Below, piece by piece: positions 41,560 to 50,300 of a stretch of 64,000 nucleotides of DNA (positions are counted from its first letter, which is position 1; each line of letters begins with the position of its first letter). The stretch is taken from contig JAMCZQ010000006.1 in assembly GCA_023485295.1 (NCBI GenBank), positions 62,001-126,000 on the forward strand, given 5' to 3'. The stretch comes from Candidatus Marsarchaeota archaeon. GTDB taxonomy: Archaea; Micrarchaeota; Micrarchaeia; Micrarchaeales; Micrarchaeaceae. A program made the position numbers and the translations under genes. The notes beneath the pieces are model-generated. The model was given only the letters and a program-made list of their open reading frames with translations. It was not told the DNA's origin and did not search any database.

Positions 41560-42273
41560 ATGGAAAATGAATTGGTTATATGCTGCATGGATAGAAGGTT
41601 GAACAATTTCCTTGAGAATGAGTACGGCAGTGCAATCGTTATTAGGAATGCGGGCGCGAATGCTGCACCGATTATGCAAATGGCAAAGCGCATCGTCGAG
41701 GATAATGATATAGGTGCAATAACGCTCATAACACATGACGACTGCGGTGCGATGGGCAAGGTATACTCTGTGCTTAAAAATGGCGGTTCTGCTACTGAAG
41801 ACCTGAAAGAAGCATTGATAAATCAGTTTAATGGCGTTAATTTTAGCACTAGGGAGGAGCTCGAAGAAAAGAATACCGAATTGCAGCTCAATGCGCTAAA
41901 GAAGGAGTTTAAGGATATAAAAGTGGTGGCAAAGCCGGTAAAGATGTCTAACATAAAGGTGCCAGAAGACACAAAAGAGCACAAGCTTTTAGTGTTCAGC
42001 CCTGGAAAGCCGGATTACAGCAGGGCTTTCAAAAGCCTTGGCTTCGAGCCGTGGCAGTGTTACGTAGTGCAGGGCTCCGTGGGCAACACGCTGCCGGATA
42101 TGGAGTTGGCAGTCACAGACCTGCATGCGAAGGATGTCTCTTTTATTGTTGGGAATAAGGATAATCCAAGGGATGTAAAACGTGACTTGGATATGGCTTC
42201 GCTAAGACTTTCAGGCATTGGCGCAGAAGTAAAAAGATGCGACATAAGGTCTGTAAAGAAAAACTTTGCATGA
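41560..42273 (+). CDS. Beta-carbonic-anhydrase-like protein
   Basis: 237 residues. The N-terminal half has the zinc site of beta-class carbonic anhydrases: C9-x-D11-x-R13 (ICCMDRR) and H59-x2-C62 (THDDCGAMG), and IRNAGAN as in the family. Length is a little larger than mini-CA; the C-terminal 110 residues (..KLLVFSPGKPDYSRAF..) are atypical and I cannot identify them. It may hydrate CO2 or be a related zinc hydrolase. ATG 41560 follows GTGATTTA. Confidence 0.75.
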   Translation: MENELVICCMDRRLNNFLENEYGSAIVIRNAGANAAPIMQMAKRIVEDNDIGAITLITHDDCGAMGKVYSVLKNGGSATEDLKEALINQFNGVNFSTREELEEKNTELQLNALKKEFKDIKVVAKPVKMSNIKVPEDTKEHKLLVFSPGKPDYSRAFKSLGFEPWQCYVVQGSVGNTLPDMELAVTDLHAKDVSFIVGNKDNPRDVKRDLDMASLRLSGIGAEVKRCDIRSVKKNFA

Positions 42274-42413
42274 ATGGAAGGATAGTGATTTGCGCTTTGC
42301 GCTTGCTGTTTTCTGGGCTGCATGCTCCAGGCTGCAGCGCATTGCCCTGGATGCTTTTTAAGTCCAGTACAGAAAGCTAATAATTGTTTGCGCGTATGTA
42401 ATTTCGTGAGCGC

Positions 42414-43229
42414 ATGATAAAGGATATAAAAAAGCTTTATTCTGAGTATTGGAAGCACGAGCAGATAAGGCTTAAGCAGGACCCTTATCATTCCATAGAA
42501 TTTAGCACAACTTACATGTTCCTGGAAAAGTACCTCCCAAAAAGCGGCATTGTGCTTGATGCTGGCGGAGGGACCGGCATTTATGCAATAGGGCTGGCAA
42601 TGAAAGGCTATGATGTGACTTTGCTGGACATATCGCGCCACAATATAGCAGTAGCAAAGAAGGACATAAAGCGTGAAGGCGTTAAGGAAAAAGTAAAGGC
42701 GATGGTCGGCGATATAACAGACCTTTCAGAATTCAAGGATTCCGCTTTTGATGCAGTCTTATGCCTTGGCGGGCCTTTGTCTTTGGTCTATGGCAAATAC
42801 AAAAGGCGGAAAGCGATATCAGAACTTGTAAGGGTGGCGAAGCCTAGCGCGCCGATATTCATATCAGTAATGAACAGGTATGGCTCCATGTCGCTAGCTC
42901 CAAGCAAGTGGCCTGACGAAGTGGCGACAAGCAATTTCGAAAGCGTAGCGACAAAAGGTGAGGATAGGATGTGGATTGGTAAATACTATTGCCATTTCTT
43001 TTCGCCGGAAGAATTTGTCAGTGAATTTGAACGCTCTTCGAAGGGAGCCAAGATAATAAATCTTGCAGGCCTTGAAGGGCTGGCAACTCCATCAATAAAT
43101 GCAATTAATGAGCTTGCAAAGAACAAAAAGGCTTGGAAGAACTGGCTGGACATGCATTATAGGTTATGCACAAAGCCGGAGGTCGTGGGAATAAGCGCAC
43201 ACATGCTCCTAGTTGCAAGGAAAGCATAA
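42414..43229 (+). CDS. SAM-dependent methyltransferase
   Basis: 271 residues, class I fold. Motif I is VLDAGGGTGIYAIGLAMKGYDVTLLDIS; motif IV is FDAVLCLGGPLSLV. Substrate unknown. The C-terminal part (WKNWLDMHYRLCTKPEVVGISAHMLLVARK) matches the small-molecule/UbiE-like branch. It stands alone after a 140-nt gap containing a weak T tract. Confidence 0.88.
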   Translation: MIKDIKKLYSEYWKHEQIRLKQDPYHSIEFSTTYMFLEKYLPKSGIVLDAGGGTGIYAIGLAMKGYDVTLLDISRHNIAVAKKDIKREGVKEKVKAMVGDITDLSEFKDSAFDAVLCLGGPLSLVYGKYKRRKAISELVRVAKPSAPIFISVMNRYGSMSLAPSKWPDEVATSNFESVATKGEDRMWIGKYYCHFFSPEEFVSEFERSSKGAKIINLAGLEGLATPSINAINELAKNKKAWKNWLDMHYRLCTKPEVVGISAHMLLVARKA

Positions 43230-43304
43230 CGCACTGCTGTGACGATAAAATTGCATCTAGCACGACATTCCGAGATGATTGCGGTTAAGCTGTGCGCCAT
43301 GCAG

Positions 43305-43379
43305 TGGGCCTGGAGAGATTTGAACTCTCGACCTACGGCTTATAAGACCGCCGCTCTGACCAGGCTGAGCTACAAGCCC
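43305..43379 (-). tRNA. tRNA-Ile (anticodon UAU)
   Basis: GGGCTTG (from 43379) pairs with CAGGCCC (one GU), the D arm GCTC/GAGC, the anticodon loop CTTATAA with anticodon TAT and the T arm GAGAG-TTCAAAT-CTCTC are perfect. The discriminator is A. This reads AUA, a codon used heavily in the window, with an unmodified-type UAU anticodon instead of the usual archaeal CAU converted by agmatidine. Confidence 0.92.
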
Positions 43380-43445
43380 ATTGCTGCAGAAAGTTTATGG
43401 TGAAAAGCATATTTATTACTTTTGAAAAGCCTGCCTGCAGGCTCA

Positions 43446-46400
43446 TCATGGTATTGTAAGGTTGTTATGCACGTAGCTTGGCTTTTGCGGTACTGCAGGG
43501 GTGCCGCCAGTATAGTTTACTATCTCAAGTATCCTCAGTGGGTATGTGCCGTTGACTAGGTTTATCCCAGGCGTAGAAGTGGCGTTTGGATAGACCTGGA
43601 CAAACCCTGGCAGGGTGCCAAACATAAAGCCCCTATAGAAGTTAGAGTTGTAGAATTCAGTAGGAGCGTCGGTTATGTTGTCATTGGGCGCATTTGGTGT
43701 GTACGCAACAAAGTATTCAACAAAAGGTACTCCTCCCAGCGAAACCTCTCCCAGGTCGTACGATAGGGGTATCAAGGCGTTTATTTGCGTGCCGTTGCTG
43801 TAGTAAAGCTGCAGGTCGCCATTCTTTGTAGGTACTGTGCTTGCGCATACTGTGCTGTTCGATATCGAAGCGCCGGTAAGCAGGTACGTTTTTATGTACT
43901 GCACTGTGCTGTTTGACATAGAGCAGTAGTAATTAATGCTCTGCGAAATGCCTGTTTGGTTCGGAGGAAGCAAAGCCGCAAGGGGAAGAAGCGCGTACTG
44001 CGGGTCGTGCGCCAGCTCACATGGCGAATAGCCGAGCGCATACGGGACTGGAGGGCTTAGCGAAGCGCCCTCTGCTATTGCAAATGCCCTTGAAGTGGCA
44101 TTTATATGCACGCATGCCAGGAAGTCAAGCGCCTGCCATTTTTGTATCAGGCCCTGGTCAAAAACGACATAACGGGTTTGGTTTGTATCCATCATGTTCC
44201 TAAGGTTGGCTGCACTGTAGTTCTCTTTCGGGCCCAAGACATAGTTTGCCGCTACGGCGTAATCCTCGGTTGGCTCTGCATTGTCACCGCGTATAACTGC
44301 ATTGCTATGGCCGAACCAGTTTATCCAGTCGCCATAGTCCCACCATGCCAAAACCCTGGGTGCATTTGGGCCGACATTTGTGCGCATCCATGCGGTAGCA
44401 GAGAGCCAATAGCTTGGCACCACATTGCAGAACAGGTCATACCCTATGCTTGAAACCCTGGCTAAAGTATTGCATGCTGTTGCTGGGCTTGCAGAGTATA
44501 TGCCATTCGACTCTAGCGCCGATACGACGCTGCTTATTTCGCCCAGCATCAGGCTGCCCGTGAGAAGAGTGCCTGCTATGAATACGATGAAGAATATTGC
44601 GAAGGCGTACCAAAGGCCCTTCCTGTGCTCGTCGAGCTTGTGCATGAATATGAGAAGCAAAAGATATATCATGGCGAATACAGGGGATATGAAAAACAGC
44701 CCTACGCCTATGGCAAGCATTGTGTAGAGCTTTGCGTTGTGCATCGGGTGCGGGTCGAACAGGTCCTTGTAGTTCGTGCGTGTGAATATCTCGTATACAA
44801 AGCCGCCGGCTATGCCGAACACTATTGCCAGTATTATGCCTACGAACGAACCTGCTATGATTAGTATGGTGCCTATTGCCACCAGGATGCTTATTATTAT
44901 TGCCTCTGCGTGCTTTAGCTTGAAGCCGTTATTGAATATGTATATGGCTTCTCCAAGCATTATGCAGAACAGCAGTATGTAAGCCACGCCGAAGTGGGGA
45001 AGGTATTTTACTTCTGAAAAGCCTGCAAACATTAACGGCGTAGCTATGGCCATGTACAGTATTGAGGTCTCGCTTTTCTTGTAGAATATGCTTAGGGCTA
45101 TGAGCACCAAGGCGGCAATGCTTATGATCCATATCAGGATTGGCACGCCGGCTATTGAAGCGCCTATGAACCCGAAGCCTTCCGCCCCGAAGTTGTACAG
45201 TGCGCCTGTAGGTATGAACTCCTCGACAGTCATGAACAATGCAGTTGATGGGGTAGTGAACCTTTTGCTGAGGTTGACGTACGCTGTTATCGGCTTCCCT
45301 ATCGGCGTAAATGCTATGGCCAAAAGCGCTATCACCAGCACAATGACTATCCATTCGAAGTACGCTTTCTGATCCAGCTCTTTAAACAATATCCCGAAGC
45401 GTTTCAGGATCCCTGGCAGGAAGTCCATGACTGCGACCGCTATGAGCGCAAGCAGAGGAGCGCTTACTGTTATAGGTATGCCCAATATGCTAGGGATCCT
45501 GCCTGAAAGGGTCGCGTGGTATGGGTGGTATGCAATCAGGAACAACGATATGACAAAAAGCACTATTATGTTCATTTGATAGAAATACTTGCTGTTTTTC
45601 CTGTGGAGTATGTTTACGATTCCCTGTATCAATATGTATATGGCAAGCACGCCTGCGTCTACAGTATAATAGTGCGCGCCTAGGAACGTGGTAACAAAAG
45701 CTATGCCTGCCAGTATCGCAAGCCTTTTGCTTTTCATGTCTTTTATTGCAAGCAGGTATGCAGCAAAGAAGAAGAATAGGGTGAATATGCCCCATGGCTC
45801 GAGCAGCTGCTCCCCTGAGACGAAGGTAGTAAACAGCACAGGCATGGTTGCTGTTAGGGTAGCGCCTATCAGCGCTATTTTGTTGCCATATTCATAGTAA
45901 AGCAGCACGAATATTGCGAATACAAGCAGTGCAGCGCTTATTGGAGGGTACACGCCCCCTATATAGCTCATTAGCGTTGTAGAGAAAGTCGCATGGTGCG
46001 GGCCCAGTGTGTTTGCCAAGTCGTACCAGTAAGCTTCCAGATAAGGCACGATTGGCTGGATGCGCATGTTTGTGCCTGCTGCAACTACAGGCCATGCGCT
46101 AGGAGACAGGTACACCTGATATCCTAAGGTAAGTATTGATTCAGCGGCGAGCATGTCGAAATACGGGTCGAATTCGAAGAATTTCGGCGTTATGCCTACG
46201 CTCATCATCCTTGTGCCGAACACAATGATCATCAGCAGTGCGAGCACAACGTATGTCCAGTTTATGCTTGTGTGCTTGACTACCTTGGCTTCCGGCTCCG
46301 TCGAGAGTTTTTTCAGCAGTATTGCCTCTTCCTGCTCATGGTCCTGCATCAGCCTTTCATGCTCGTCGTGCTGCAGCCTTGCTATGCGCTCCTTGTCCTC

Positions 46401-46916
46401 TTCGCTAAGGTTTATTGCATTAAGCTCCCGCGAATGCCTGTCTTCGAGCAGTTTCTCTTCCTGCACGTGCTTTTCTATGATGGCCCTTGCGGAATCGTAT
46501 GCCTTAAGTTCTGACCTTATGCCTTCAAGCGTGCGCTTGGCCTGGACTTTCATGTCTTCGACAAGCTTTTCTTCAGTGGCTGCCTCGGTTCTCCTGGACG
46601 CGGAAGGCTTGACGTAGCTTCCAAGCTTTGATGGTGTGAATACGCCCTGCCAGACGCAAAGCACTATGCCGATTAGCGAAAGCACTGCGGCATTGGTCTC
46701 AAAAAGCGCAAGAGAGAACGCGAAAAAGTGTATATAATTCATAAAATAAGACTCAATCCATACTGCAGTCGGGGTAGCGACAAGGCCGAATATGAAGCCT
46801 ATGACTGACTTCTCGAACAGGCCAAACTTTGTCCTGTTGAGCAGCGCAAGGGCGAATAGCTCCCCAGGTATGAATAGGGTCAAAAATGCTATAATGCCTA
46901 TTAATATTATATCCAT
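43446..46916 (-). CDS. aglB: Oligosaccharyltransferase AglB (STT3) with long N-terminal extension
   Basis: 1156 residues, longer than usual AglB. It transfers a lipid-linked glycan to Asn in N-x-S/T. Motifs are the DPYFDM catalytic loop near residue 250 and WWDYG near 858, with about 13 transmembrane helices between and a soluble C-terminal domain. Ahead of the normal start lie three helices and a charged coiled coil (about residues 110-215, rich in Glu, Arg and His, e.g. HDEHERLMQDHEQEE). It is the last gene of the ribosomal-protein group. Likely targets include the surface proteins in this window. Confidence 0.92.
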   Translation of the reverse strand: MDIILIGIIAFLTLFIPGELFALALLNRTKFGLFEKSVIGFIFGLVATPTAVWIESYFMNYIHFFAFSLALFETNAAVLSLIGIVLCVWQGVFTPSKLGSYVKPSASRRTEAATEEKLVEDMKVQAKRTLEGIRSELKAYDSARAIIEKHVQEEKLLEDRHSRELNAINLSEEDKERIARLQHDEHERLMQDHEQEEAILLKKLSTEPEAKVVKHTSINWTYVVLALLMIIVFGTRMMSVGITPKFFEFDPYFDMLAAESILTLGYQVYLSPSAWPVVAAGTNMRIQPIVPYLEAYWYDLANTLGPHHATFSTTLMSYIGGVYPPISAALLVFAIFVLLYYEYGNKIALIGATLTATMPVLFTTFVSGEQLLEPWGIFTLFFFFAAYLLAIKDMKSKRLAILAGIAFVTTFLGAHYYTVDAGVLAIYILIQGIVNILHRKNSKYFYQMNIIVLFVISLFLIAYHPYHATLSGRIPSILGIPITVSAPLLALIAVAVMDFLPGILKRFGILFKELDQKAYFEWIVIVLVIALLAIAFTPIGKPITAYVNLSKRFTTPSTALFMTVEEFIPTGALYNFGAEGFGFIGASIAGVPILIWIISIAALVLIALSIFYKKSETSILYMAIATPLMFAGFSEVKYLPHFGVAYILLFCIMLGEAIYIFNNGFKLKHAEAIIISILVAIGTILIIAGSFVGIILAIVFGIAGGFVYEIFTRTNYKDLFDPHPMHNAKLYTMLAIGVGLFFISPVFAMIYLLLLIFMHKLDEHRKGLWYAFAIFFIVFIAGTLLTGSLMLGEISSVVSALESNGIYSASPATACNTLARVSSIGYDLFCNVVPSYWLSATAWMRTNVGPNAPRVLAWWDYGDWINWFGHSNAVIRGDNAEPTEDYAVAANYVLGPKENYSAANLRNMMDTNQTRYVVFDQGLIQKWQALDFLACVHINATSRAFAIAEGASLSPPVPYALGYSPCELAHDPQYALLPLAALLPPNQTGISQSINYYCSMSNSTVQYIKTYLLTGASISNSTVCASTVPTKNGDLQLYYSNGTQINALIPLSYDLGEVSLGGVPFVEYFVAYTPNAPNDNITDAPTEFYNSNFYRGFMFGTLPGFVQVYPNATSTPGINLVNGTYPLRILEIVNYTGGTPAVPQKPSYVHNNLTIP

Positions 46917-46955
46917 TTACAAACCTTGACGGCTTTTTACACTGCGAGCTGGCAA

Positions 46956-47579
46956 TTAGCTGTTGAGTATGGACTTTGGTATCTCTATGGCTTTTATCTC
47001 GCGGTCTGGGAATACCGTGCCTGGAGGCACAATTCTGACCTTGACGCCGATGGCGCCATATTTTGGATATGCGGTGGCCCGCCCTTCCAGCACAAGGTTG
47101 GTTATGTCTCCGGCTTTAGGTATGTAACCTACGCTCTTCCTTATGACTTTTGCCCTGGCGCCCTTCGCAGCGAGCTTGCCGCTTATTATTATCTCAGCGC
47201 CTAGTGCACCGTTTTCCATTATGCTCTTAAGCGTGAACTGTATTATCTTTCTTGGGTTTATAGAGCGCTCCAGCTTGAATGTTATGTCTTTTGCTACAAG
47301 CAGCGGCTCTAGCATTTTGTTTTGGATCTCGACAACGCTTATTTGCGGGTTGTTGATGCTGAATTTGTTCTTTATTGTTTCCGTAAGCTCGTTTATGTTC
47401 TTGCCTACGCGCCCTATTACCCTTCCCGGATTCAGTACGTAAACCGTTATTCTCGTGAGCACTGGCGTTTTCTGTATTTCTACGCGTGAAAAGCCAGCCC
47501 TGCTTAGCTCAGAGCTCAAGTATTTCGATATGTTCATCTTGATTATTGAATCGTCTATGAATTTCATTTCTATGCCCAC
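46956..47579 (-). CDS. rps3: Ribosomal protein uS3
   Basis: 207 residues of small-subunit protein S3, at the mRNA entry. The KH domain has LNPGRVIGRVGKNINELTETIKNKF, and the C-terminal part has GAEIIISGKLAAKGARAKVIRKSVGYIPKAGD. The first codon may be GTG 47579 or ATG 47567. It follows uL22 with a 4-nt gap. Confidence 0.93.
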   Translation of the reverse strand: MGIEMKFIDDSIIKMNISKYLSSELSRAGFSRVEIQKTPVLTRITVYVLNPGRVIGRVGKNINELTETIKNKFSINNPQISVVEIQNKMLEPLLVAKDITFKLERSINPRKIIQFTLKSIMENGALGAEIIISGKLAAKGARAKVIRKSVGYIPKAGDITNLVLEGRATAYPKYGAIGVKVRIVPPGTVFPDREIKAIEIPKSILNS

Positions 47580-47583
47580 AGTA

Positions 47584-48261
47584 TCACGCGTTTTTTGCTT
47601 CTATGGCAGCTTCCTGCTGCTGTTTTTTGCTTTCTTTCTCTTTGACAGGTTTGCCCTTAGGATTTTCTTCTTTAATGCTTTTAGTCTTTGCAGAATCTTT
47701 CGCTTTCTTGGCATTTTTAGACATGCGTTCCTGCATGGCTTTGTTTCTTTCAATAATGCGCATTGCCTTTGTGCCAAGTTTTATGTCTTCCGGCAGCGCA
47801 ATGCCTATTTCAAGCTTTGCAAACTCCAGATCACTGTGCCTCAGCGTTCCGTAGCCATAACTGTCGCTGTGGTAAAGCATGCCTTTTGATGGGGTGCGCC
47901 TGTTTATCTGAGTCTTGTTTGCCGCTGCATGCACCACGAACATGTCTTCGCCGTTGTAGCCCTTGGCTTTGGCATTGCTTATAGCCACGCTTAGGACTTT
48001 CCTCGCTATTGCTGCGCACTTCATCGGGTACCTGCCCTTCATGCCTCCAAGCTCGTGCCTTGAGCCCATGCCCTTGTTGTTTGTCCTGAATCTAACTGCT
48101 GCTTCGCCGTCTATGACTTTCTGCAGATCTTGGAGAGCCTGGGCCGCATTCTTATAGCGTATGTAGTCGCACACTGCAGCCATGTCCTTGAAACTGGCAT
48201 TTATGTCTTTTAGACCGGAAAATACAACCTTGTCTGTTTTTATGTTAAAGGAGTAATTCAC
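47584..48261 (-). CDS. rpl22: Ribosomal protein uL22 with basic C-terminal tail
   Basis: 225 residues. The L22 core (DYIRYKNAAQALQDLQKVIDGEAAVRFR.., RKVLSVAISNAKAKGYNGEDMFVVHAAANKTQINRRTPSKG) is complete by residue 165. About 55 further residues are Lys/Glu/Ala-rich (KEENPKGKPVKEKESKKQQ), longer than most archaeal homologues and possibly RNA-binding. Confidence 0.93.
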   Translation of the reverse strand: MNYSFNIKTDKVVFSGLKDINASFKDMAAVCDYIRYKNAAQALQDLQKVIDGEAAVRFRTNNKGMGSRHELGGMKGRYPMKCAAIARKVLSVAISNAKAKGYNGEDMFVVHAAANKTQINRRTPSKGMLYHSDSYGYGTLRHSDLEFAKLEIGIALPEDIKLGTKAMRIIERNKAMQERMSKNAKKAKDSAKTKSIKEENPKGKPVKEKESKKQQQEAAIEAKNA

Positions 48262-48271
48262 TTAGCACACC

Positions 48272-48664
48272 TCACTTCTGCGATAAGAACTTGCTGCCAC
48301 GAGTTGCCTTTATTCCTGGCGCAGAATGCTGCACGCGCCTTGTAGAGTATACAAACTCGCCAAGCCTGTGCCCAAGCATGTTTGGCTCTATTGTAAGGCG
48401 CTGGTATTCCTTACCGTTATAAATATCAAATTGGATTCCGACCCATGAGGGCAGTATTAGCGCTTCCCTAGTCTGCGTCTTTATGGGCTTGCGGTTGCCC
48501 GACGCAATGACCCTGGCGACTTTTTCGTTGAGCTTCCGCAGCTGCAGCGAATTTCTTTTCAGCCAGCGCCTCTGCCTTGATTTCACAGTACTTAAGTAGG
48601 CTTCGGCGCTAAGCTTCGCTGCCTCTGCTGGAATTCTGCCTCTATATGCTATTCTTTCTGCCAT
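48272..48664 (-). CDS. rps19: Ribosomal protein uS19
   Basis: 130 residues. KPIKTQTREALILPSWVGIQFDIYNGKEYQRLTIEPNMLGHRLGEFVYSTRRVQHSAPGIKATRGSKF is the S19 core; the first 50 residues are an archaeal-type extension. It lies between uL22 and the small repeat protein. Confidence 0.93.
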   Translation of the reverse strand: MAERIAYRGRIPAEAAKLSAEAYLSTVKSRQRRWLKRNSLQLRKLNEKVARVIASGNRKPIKTQTREALILPSWVGIQFDIYNGKEYQRLTIEPNMLGHRLGEFVYSTRRVQHSAPGIKATRGSKFLSQK

Positions 48665-48685
48665 CTGAATCCTTTATCTTTAATT

Positions 48686-48913
48686 TCATTTCTTCTTGCG
48701 GCCCCTTGCCTGCTTTACTCTTGAAACGAAGCCATCGGAATCCACATAGTACAGGTATCCTTCAGCTCTTTCTACTTTTTCGTTGCCTACGCGGGCCTTC
48801 CTGCCTGACTTGTTTGCCCTGGTCGGATTCTGCCATACGTAACCATCCTTGCCAAGGTAGTACAGGTATCCTTCCTCTCTCTTTATTGCTTCTCTTGAAA
48901 TTCTCTCGGCCAT
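48686..48913 (-). CDS. Small two-repeat protein in the ribosomal operon
   Basis: 75 residues, basic. Two copies of EGYLYY-x4-GYV-like repeat (residues 14-26 and 51-63) are separated by a basic linker (RANKSGRKARVGNEK). The two copies share the 17-nt string TAGTACAGGTATCCTTC on the plus strand. It starts MAERIS, almost like uS19 (MAERIA). GGTGTTAAC precedes ATG and CTATAATTTAAAGG is a likely promoter. Function unknown; a ribosome-associated role is only suggested by position. Confidence 0.7.
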   Translation of the reverse strand: MAERISREAIKREEGYLYYLGKDGYVWQNPTRANKSGRKARVGNEKVERAEGYLYYVDSDGFVSRVKQARGRKKK

Positions 48914-49066
48914 GTTAACACCTTAATATTATAACGAGCGAAGCCTTTAAATTATAGACTTTCCGCGTTCTTTACTTTTGTTAAGCGGCCGGATTGCCCG
49001 TGCATGGACAAGGATTATATTGATGCCGGAAATATTAATATACCTTTCGTCGCATGCTGCCTGAAT

Positions 49067-49543
49067 TTATTTTACATTTACCTGGTTGAACCCGAACTTT
49101 GGCGCGAAATCGTTGTATATGCTTACGGATTCCTTTGCGGTTTCAAGGTCCGGGTCTACATCCATTGCAGTTACGGTGTTAAATATGCGCTCCATCGTCA
49201 GCTCCTTGTTTGCAGCAACAAGGAATGTTATTGCTAGTATGTATACGTAATGGTTCTTGTATTTCAGCATGCCTACGCCGTTTATGATTATCCTGTCTAC
49301 TTCTACGTCAGCACCACGAAATATTCGCTCTATGTTGCTTTTTGTTATTTCTTTGCCTGCAAGGTCTAGCACTCCAGCAGCAACGAAGTACGGAAGCAGC
49401 TTGTTCGCTAGCTGCATTGGTATGAGCTTGTTTACCATCTCCAAGCCGCGGCTTTCCTCGCGCTTCAGTAGGTATTCAGACACCGAAGTAAGCATTTTTA
49501 TTGACTTGTCCATATAGCCTTGAAGTGTTTCGCCTTCTTCCAT
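49067..49543 (-). CDS. Protein with two ribosomal P1/L12-like repeats
   Basis: 158 residues. Residues about 45-98 (YFVAAGVLDLAGKEITKSNIERIFRGADVEVD) and 99-150 (YVYILAITFLVAANKELTMERIFNTVTAMDVD) each resemble the helical dimerisation domain of archaeal P1/L12 (YVYAALLLH..GKEI..ENL..VL.AAGVEVD). The Ala-rich hinge and acidic C-terminal factor-binding tail of P1 are absent. It may be a P1-derived adaptor or just convergent. It follows the two KaiC-like genes with a 16-nt gap. Confidence 0.55.
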   Translation of the reverse strand: MEEGETLQGYMDKSIKMLTSVSEYLLKREESRGLEMVNKLIPMQLANKLLPYFVAAGVLDLAGKEITKSNIERIFRGADVEVDRIIINGVGMLKYKNHYVYILAITFLVAANKELTMERIFNTVTAMDVDPDLETAKESVSIYNDFAPKFGFNQVNVK

Positions 49544-49559
49544 AAGTTTGCACCTTTGT

Positions 49560-50288
49560 TTAGTCTGCGAGTATATTGACGCCAGAGGATGTTATCTGGT
49601 ACGGGACATTAGACAGCCTGTGCGAAGAGTTTCTGAGCTTTGATATCTCTATCAGGTATTGCGCAGATCCGTTGGACTGGTTAACCGCAAGCTTTATGAG
49701 GCCATCGAACATTGAGGTTCCGTAGAGGCCTGTGTCGCTTACAAGCACCCTTTCCGGTGTAGCTTCCGCAGTTATGAATGCTGTGATATTTTCCGACTTG
49801 AATGCTTCTGTCATGTAGGTTATTGCGCGTGTGTATGTCCTGTCCGAATCCATTACCGGCCTGAGGCTGCTCATGGAGTCGAATACCACTATGCCTGACT
49901 TGTTCTCGTTAACAACACCTATTACGTCGTCAGCCACAAACTTCTGGAAATTTTCCCTGCCTTTGAATTCCTCTATGATTGGTTTGTGCACTATGTGTAT
50001 GAGCTTTTTATCGACAAGGTCCGAAAAGTCCTCAAACGCATAAAAGGCGTTTGTCGCATTCTCGATTATGTCCTCGGCAGTCTCTTCTGTAGTTATGAAT
50101 GTCGTCGGCCTCTCCAGCCTGGCGTTATGATATAATATTTCCAATGTCATAAGGGTTTTGCCTGTTCCAGGGCCACCCAGAATCAGCACCTGCGAATTTA
50201 TAGGAATGCCGCCCGCTATTATCCTGTCCAGACCAGGTATGCCGGTCTTGAGCCTTTTTGTCACGCCAGATTCTTGATCCACGTTCAT
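49560..50288 (-). CDS. KaiC/RadA-like ATPase, second copy
   Basis: 242 residues of one KaiC domain: TGIPGLDRIIAGGIPINSQVLILGGPGTGKTLMTLEILYHNA (Walker A GGPGTGKT), TTEET, VVFDSMSSLRPV (Walker B). No second domain. I use ATG 50288 after GGTGATTGTT; an ATG at 50300 touches the stop of the first KaiC-like gene. The two lie in tandem. KaiC-like ATPases in archaea bind other regulators and move or switch by ATP hydrolysis. Confidence 0.88.
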   Translation of the reverse strand: MNVDQESGVTKRLKTGIPGLDRIIAGGIPINSQVLILGGPGTGKTLMTLEILYHNARLERPTTFITTEETAEDIIENATNAFYAFEDFSDLVDKKLIHIVHKPIIEEFKGRENFQKFVADDVIGVVNENKSGIVVFDSMSSLRPVMDSDRTYTRAITYMTEAFKSENITAFITAEATPERVLVSDTGLYGTSMFDGLIKLAVNQSNGSAQYLIEISKLRNSSHRLSNVPYQITSSGVNILAD

Positions 50289-50300
50289 AACAATCACCAT

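Noticed and set aside
42330..42365. TCCAGG/CCTGGA hairpin as terminator of the carbonic-anhydrase-like gene
   Set aside because: Only six pairs with a long loop, more than 60 nt past the stop and a short T tract; too weak.
42060..42641. Minus-strand frame of 193 codons
   Set aside because: Overlaps two well-supported plus-strand genes, with Cys/His-rich random composition; a shadow frame.
43230..43304. C/D-box RNA around GATGATT
   Set aside because: The C box is imperfect and no D box (CTGA) stands at the required distance on either strand.
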